Positions 7,851 to 11,803 of a DNA stretch of 11,803 nucleotides are shown piece by piece. Both the position numbers and the translations under genes were made by a program. The stretch comes from Gonium pectorale (Eukaryota; Chlorophyta; Chlorophyceae; Chlamydomonadales; Volvocaceae): NCBI GenBank assembly GCA_001584585.1, contig LSYV01000007.1, forward strand, positions 280,345 through 292,147, in the 5' to 3' direction. The notes below the pieces were generated by a model that was given only the letters and a program-made list of their open reading frames with translations, was not told the DNA's origin and searched no databases. The stretch's first letter is position 1, and each line of letters starts with the position of its first letter.

Positions 7851-7912
7851 CACGTGTCAGCCGTTAGGTGAAGAGAGTCCGTTGCCCATCGTGGTCGCCA
7901 CGTGGCTACGTG
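7851..7912. promoter_or_regulatory. G-box / ACGT-core cluster upstream of the oxidoreductase gene
   Basis: Three ACGT-core motifs lie in 62 bp: CACGTG at 7851-7856, CACGTG at 7899-7904 inside the perfect palindrome GCCACGTGGC (7897-7906), and TACGTG at 7907-7912. In green plants and algae, bZIP and bHLH factors bind such G-boxes, often in light or stress responses (established knowledge). They lie about 55-115 bases before the proposed ATG, so they are either proximal promoter or 5' UTR. The binding factor is not known. Confidence 0.45.
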
Positions 7913-7965
7913 GCTGTCGTTCAAAATCCGTTGCATGGTTCTTTGCTGTTTTGCGATTCGCTAAG

Positions 7966-10900
7966 ATGCCACAAAGCGATGCGGCCGAGCTTGAGAAAGA
8001 CATGCTGGCGCTGGGCATGCAAGTCCAAGTCGTAGACGAGGGCTGGTCACTACCGTCGTGGAACGGCCTGCTGTGCGAACTATCGCCCGTGATCAAGCCG
8101 GGAAGGCCGTCGCTGTGCTGCACGCCCGAAAGCAAGGATGATGTCGTGGCTGCGTGCGAGCTCGCCCACCGACATAACCTGAAAGTTTCTGCGCGAGGTT
8201 AGTGAAGATATCAAGCATGATCCGCAATTGGGGGCTTTGAACGCGCTGTCCCTCTCCTGGTCATCCTCTCCGATGCACCTTATCACTGGCCCTCACCTTC
8301 GTCCACTCCTCCCGTACCCTCCCCTCAAGCCCTTCCCACCACCACCCAAACCCCCTCCCCTTTCCTCCCCTTTCCTCCCCTTTCCTCCCTTTTCCTCCCC
8401 TTTCCTCCCCTTTCCTCCCCTTTCCTCCCCTTTCCTCCCCTTTCCTCCCCTTCCCTCCCCTTTCCTCCCCTTTCCTCCCCTTTCCTCCCCTTTCCTCCCC
8501 TTTCCTCCCCTTTCCTCCCCTTTCCTCCCCTTCCCGCCCTCCCCTCCCCCTTTCCTCCCCTTTCCTCCCCTCCCCTCTCCCCCCCGTTCACTCCCTTCCC
8601 CTCCCGCCCTTGTTCCCCTCCCGCCCCCCCCCCGCCCGCCAGGCAGCGGCCACCACTACGGTGGCGTCAGCTCCCGCGACGGCTGCCTCCTCATCGACCT
8701 GGCCCGACTGCGCAATGTGCACATTGACCCGGTGTCCCGCACCGCGCGGGTGGGCCCCGCCGCCAGCTGCCGCCAGCTGCGCGCCGCTCTGGCGCCCCTG
8801 GGTCTTCACTTCCCGCTGCCGCACCTCTCGGATGTCGGCCTGTCGGGCTTCCTGCTGGGTGGGTGGGTGAGCGGGCGGTGTTTGCGGATGGGTGGGTTGG
8901 TGGGTGGGTGGATGGGTCAAAAGTTGCACGGATGGGTGGGCGAACCGGCGGGTGGGTGGGTGGATGGGTGGGTTGGGTACGTGTGTTGGTGGGGGGACTT
9001 GGGTGGACGGCAGGGTGGGCGGTGGGCGGGCGGGTGAGTACCCCATTGACGTTGCCACCTGCGGCCCGGCAGCCCGGGGATGTGAATTAGATAGTTTAAC
9101 TTTCACTGATCCAGCTACTGTTAAAAAAATATGCTCGACAAGTAAAATGACTTTTTTTGAACGAGAGGTAGCGCGTGTTAACGCCATTTCAGCCCTTTTA
9201 GCGCTTTGACCCCTTGATGTGGCTCCGTTGCGAAGTGTGGAGTGGCGGTTGAGGTTGGCTGAGCCCTGTGGATCACCTGCGCCTCCCTGCTGCGCCCCCC
9301 CCCACACACACATTCACCGCTGCTGCCCCCACTGCTGCGCCTCTCGCCCACCCTCCTCGGGGCTGCATCTGCCCGTGCGGTCCCCATCACACTCTCACAC
9401 ACCCCACCCCGCCCACACACTCTGCACCCTGCCTGGGTCCTACAACGACACCATCATTTTCGCGCTTACGCTCGTCGTATGCGTTTGCCTTGTCAACACC
9501 CTGCACCGCAGGCGGCGGCAACGGCTGGGGCACCCGGCTGTACGGCGCCGCCGCCGACAACGTCCTCGAGGTGGAGGCGGTGGTGCTGGACGGCGGCGGC
9601 GGCGGCGATGGCGGAGGCAGAGACGGCGGCGGCTGCCGGCTGGTGCGAGTGTCGGAAGAGTCGGACCCTGAGCTCTTCTGGGGCATGCGGGGCGGCGGTG
9701 AGCGAGGGTGGAGTGGGGGTGGGGTGGGTATTGAAGGCAGGCTGGGGGCCGCCCAGGCGTGGGGGGGGGGGTTCACCGCGGCCCTGGGGACGGGGTGCGG
9801 TGCGGAGCGCGGGAAAAAAGCGTCCCGCCCTCTGCTCCGCGTCGTCGTGCCACCCTGGCCGCCAGCCGCTGCTCCCACCTCTACCGAGAACTCTCGCCGC
9901 CCCTGTATCACCCTCTTGCCCCCCGCCTCACCCTCTTGCCTCCCGGGCGTCCTTCCCCCCCACCCCCGCCCCCGCCGCCGTCGCAGGCGCCTTCCTGGCC
10001 GTGGCCGTGGAATTTGTGCTGCGCCTGACGCCCGGCCCCCGGGCGTTGCCCCTCATCGCCGCCACCTACCCCCTGGGGCAGTTTGCCGCGGTGAGCAGCC
10101 CCAGGGGACCTCCTCCCGCATCCTGCATCCTATCATTTTTGAGGCGAGGGACATTGGAACCGATGGCTCTGCTGTTTAGTTCTCAATTTGGGCGAGGGCT
10201 GGCGCTCCAGCCTCCTCGCGTGCGCAGAGGCGGCTCGGTGCGTGCTCCACCCTCCGGCCCTTCGCCGCCACGCCCCTGGCCGCCCGGCCCCTCGATCAGC
10301 CGCCGCGCCCACCGCCCCGCACTCCTTCAATGCCCTCTCGCGCCGTGCGGTTTTTCCTCTTCCGGAGGAAGTTGCTCCGGTCCCGGTACACCGCCCCAAA
10401 CCTGGACGCCGCCGCCGCCGCTGCGTACAGGTGGCGTCCTTCTACCACGCCTTTCACACCTCCACGTCGCCCTGCTTCGAGGCGTCCATGTCAATAGTCG
10501 GGGCCGGCGGCAGCGGCGACGACGGCGGCGGCGGCGGAGCTGGGGCAGGCGGCGGCGGCGGCGCGCGGCCCGCTGTTGTGCTGGCCTGCACCGCCTTCGC
10601 CGAGCCGGACAGCCCAGAGGTGGAGGCGGCGTACGGCAAGGTCGGTTGTTGCAACCGTACCAACCGCTGGGCAAAGGCTGAGGGTGCTTTAATTTCTGCC
10701 CACAGTTGCCGCAGCTGCAAAGCAGCTGTAATCCTTGATCCGCAATCAACCCAAGAGGGCTTGCGCCTCTTACCCCTTCCCGCTGGCCCCCCCCCTTCCA
10801 TCCGTCCTTTCCCCGCCTGGCAGGTGCGCTCGTTCCTGCCCGAGTGCCGGCTGTCGCTGCAGGAGGGCCCGATGCCCCTGGAGGAGGCCCTCTCGATCCT

Positions 10901-11803
10901 GGATCCAGCCTGGAACTGGCCGGGGTTGTGCATGTACGGGCACGGGACCTTCCTTCCAGTGGACGCGCTGCGACCGCCGCCGGCTGCCGCAGCTGCCGGC
11001 GGCGGCGGCGACTCGGGGGCCGGCGGCGGCGTCGCTGCTGCCGCCGGCTGTGACGGCGCCGCGCCGCTGGCTTGCACCTCCGGCGCCGCGTGCGGGTCCG
11101 CATCGGTCAGCGACGGCGGCTGCCCGGCGGCGGCGGCGGTGGTGGCGGCGCTGGCGGCGTCGGGCGCTGCCATAACGTCACCGCGGTCCCTGCTGCTGGT
11201 GTGCCCTAGTGCGCCCTCACGGCCCGCCACCGCCGGCGAAAGTGACGATGGCGGCGGCCCCGGTTGCGGTGGCGGCGCCGGTGGCGGCATGGGTACGGCC
11301 GACCGACCCGCGGGTCAGCCGTGCCTGGGCTGCTTCGGCTTCCGGGACAGCTTCTACGTGGGCATCTACGCCATGTGGACCCGCAGCGAGGTTCGTGGGG
11401 GGCCAGGGGGCCGCGAGTCGGTGTCGTTTGGGCGAGGCGGGGTAGGGACAGGCGCTGCGGCAGGGGAAGGCTCCCGTGCTCCGCTGTGCACCTCACGGAT
11501 CTGACCGCCCCCCCCCCCCCCGCCATCCCCCCCACACACACACCACCACCACCAGCGGCATGCCTCCTCAGCAGCCGCCGACGCCCCGCAGGCGCGCCCC
11601 CCCTGCCTCCCCGCCCGCCACCGCCTACCGCGCGGCTCCCACCCCAACCCCCGCCCACGCCCACGCCCGCCCACATCCAAACCCTCCACACCCACCTCCC
11701 CGATGCAGGGCGGCCCGTCCGCCGACGGCGACGCGGTGCATGCTGGCTGGGTCCGCAGCACCGCCGCCGCGCTGTCGCCCCACACCCTGGGGCTGTACCT
11801 CAA
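7966..11803 (+). CDS. PCMH-type FAD-linked oxidoreductase (BBE-like superfamily), 7 exons, 3' end outside window
   Basis: Exons are 7966-8197, 8643-8858, 9512-9697, 9987-10090, 10431-10640, 10824-11390 and 11709 to beyond 11803, giving 536 residues so far. Intron phases are 1,1,1,0,0,0; all acceptors are CAG; donors are GTTAGT, GTGGGT, GTGAGC, GTGAGC, GTCGGT and GTTCGT. The FAD-binding domain spans about residues 40-230. Its hallmarks are TPESKDDVVAACELAHRH, ARGSGHHYGG (66-85 region), GLSGFLLGGGNGW (143-155), YGAAADNVLEVEAVVLDGG and DPELFWGMRGGG (201-212), all typical of flavin oxidases that oxidise sugars, alkaloids or other alcohols and amines. His81 aligns with the His that binds FAD covalently. 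The Cys used for a second bond in berberine bridge enzyme is replaced by Leu139. The later part resembles the substrate domain and includes FRDSFYVGIYAMW. The window ends at LGLYL, where the family's C-terminal BBE segment (YxN) starts. Gly/Ala-rich inserts occupy 270-291 and 367-478. An in-frame ATG at 7651 would lengthen the N-terminus; I prefer 7966 because family similarity starts there and A is at -3. Substrate and localisation are unknown. Confidence 0.88.
8361..8570. repeat. Decamer polypyrimidine array (TTTCCTCCCC) in intron 1
   Basis: Seventeen consecutive 10-bp units fill 8361-8530, fifteen perfect and two with one change (8381-8390 and 8451-8460). After 20 divergent bases come two more units (8551-8570). 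The whole lies in the 445-nt first intron (8198-8642) of the oxidoreductase gene, in a nearly uninterrupted pyrimidine stretch leading to the 3' splice site. The other strand is purine-only with regular GGGG runs. The long Gly/Arg/Glu and Pro/Phe frames through it are artefacts of the repeat. Confidence 0.95.
8857..9035 (+). repeat. GGGT/GGAT-rich minisatellite at the start of intron 2
   Basis: Degenerate tetramer and octamer units (GGGT, GGTGGGT, GGATGGGT) run from the last bases of exon 2 through the first 175 bases of intron 2. Several sets of four G-runs meet the usual quadruplex pattern, including 8857-8875, which spans the exon-intron junction. The reading frame through it (Gly/Trp/Val-rich) is an artefact of the repeat. 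Confidence 0.85.
9079..9215. other. AT-rich island inside intron 2 (possible mobile-element remnant)
   Basis: About 137 bases contain A7 and T7 runs and TTAAC, AAATAT and AAAATG words, in sharp contrast with the GC-rich flanks. A plus-strand frame is open through it and ends at a TGA beginning at about 9207; it includes TDPATVKKICSTSKMTF and EREVARVNAISALLAL. The composition and the protein-like phrase suggest inserted sequence from a different source, such as a transposon, organelle or virus fragment. I cannot name a source. No inverted repeats or target-site duplication were found. Confidence 0.4.

Noticed and set aside
7651..7965. N-terminal extension of the oxidoreductase from the in-frame ATG at 7651
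   Set aside because: The extra 105 residues look like untranslated low-quality sequence, no targeting signal is clear, and family similarity starts after 7966. It cannot be excluded without a transcript.
8361..8570. CRISPR-like array
   Set aside because: Units are contiguous 10-mers without spacers, and the context is a eukaryotic intron.
8228..9037. Long plus ORF of Pro/Phe/Leu repeats and the matching minus Gly/Arg/Glu ORF
   Set aside because: They translate the intronic decamer array; only 8643-8858 of this stretch is exon.
9268..10681. Long plus ORFs bridging several introns
   Set aside because: They switch between true exon sequence and intron sequence; the spliced model with CAG acceptors restores all family motifs.

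Overview
The window looks like nuclear DNA of a chlamydomonadalean (volvocine-type) green alga. The base composition is GC-rich, and genes are split into many short exons by introns that nearly all end in CAG. Donors are of GTGAGG, GTGCGG or GTGAGC type. Proteins carry Ser-Pro-Pro linkers and Gly/Ala-rich inserts, simple repeats sit in introns, and a TGTAA-type poly(A) signal lies after one gene. The species was not identified. No rRNA, tRNA, CRISPR array or prokaryotic operon was seen.

Layout. 1-3588 holds no gene I can support. It contains an N-containing G-rich edge, a (GTGCT)5 run, a 22-copy heptamer array (1603-1756), a 27-bp tandem duplication, an exact 327-bp direct duplication (1953-2279 and 2700-3026), and a small palindrome-rich segment (3398-3532). 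On the minus strand 3589-3792 is an acidic C-terminal-like reading frame that appears orphaned and may be transposon-derived. 4219-6381 (minus) is a complete seven-exon gene for a secreted 217-residue protein: signal peptide, Lys/Val segment, Pro-rich stalk and a compact C-type-lectin-like domain. 6382-7965 is the spacer between divergent genes, with a weak Cys-rich candidate exon and a G-box cluster next to the right-hand gene. 7966-11803 (plus) is a seven-exon gene, cut by the window end, for a PCMH-type FAD-linked oxidoreductase (berberine-bridge/6-hydroxynicotine-oxidase superfamily).

Neither main gene appears as a single reading frame. Both were reconstructed by joining exons with matching splice phases and consensus splice sites. 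The CTLD protein is expected outside the cell, probably in the extracellular matrix or cell wall. The oxidoreductase is a flavoenzyme of unknown substrate. They are divergently transcribed and could share regulatory DNA, but nothing in the sequence shows a common pathway. I found no convincing new multi-gene system. The most interesting items are the modular lectin-like gene with its 33-nt exon, the overlapping donor sites inside a G-quadruplex motif in the oxidoreductase gene, and several unexplained repeats.
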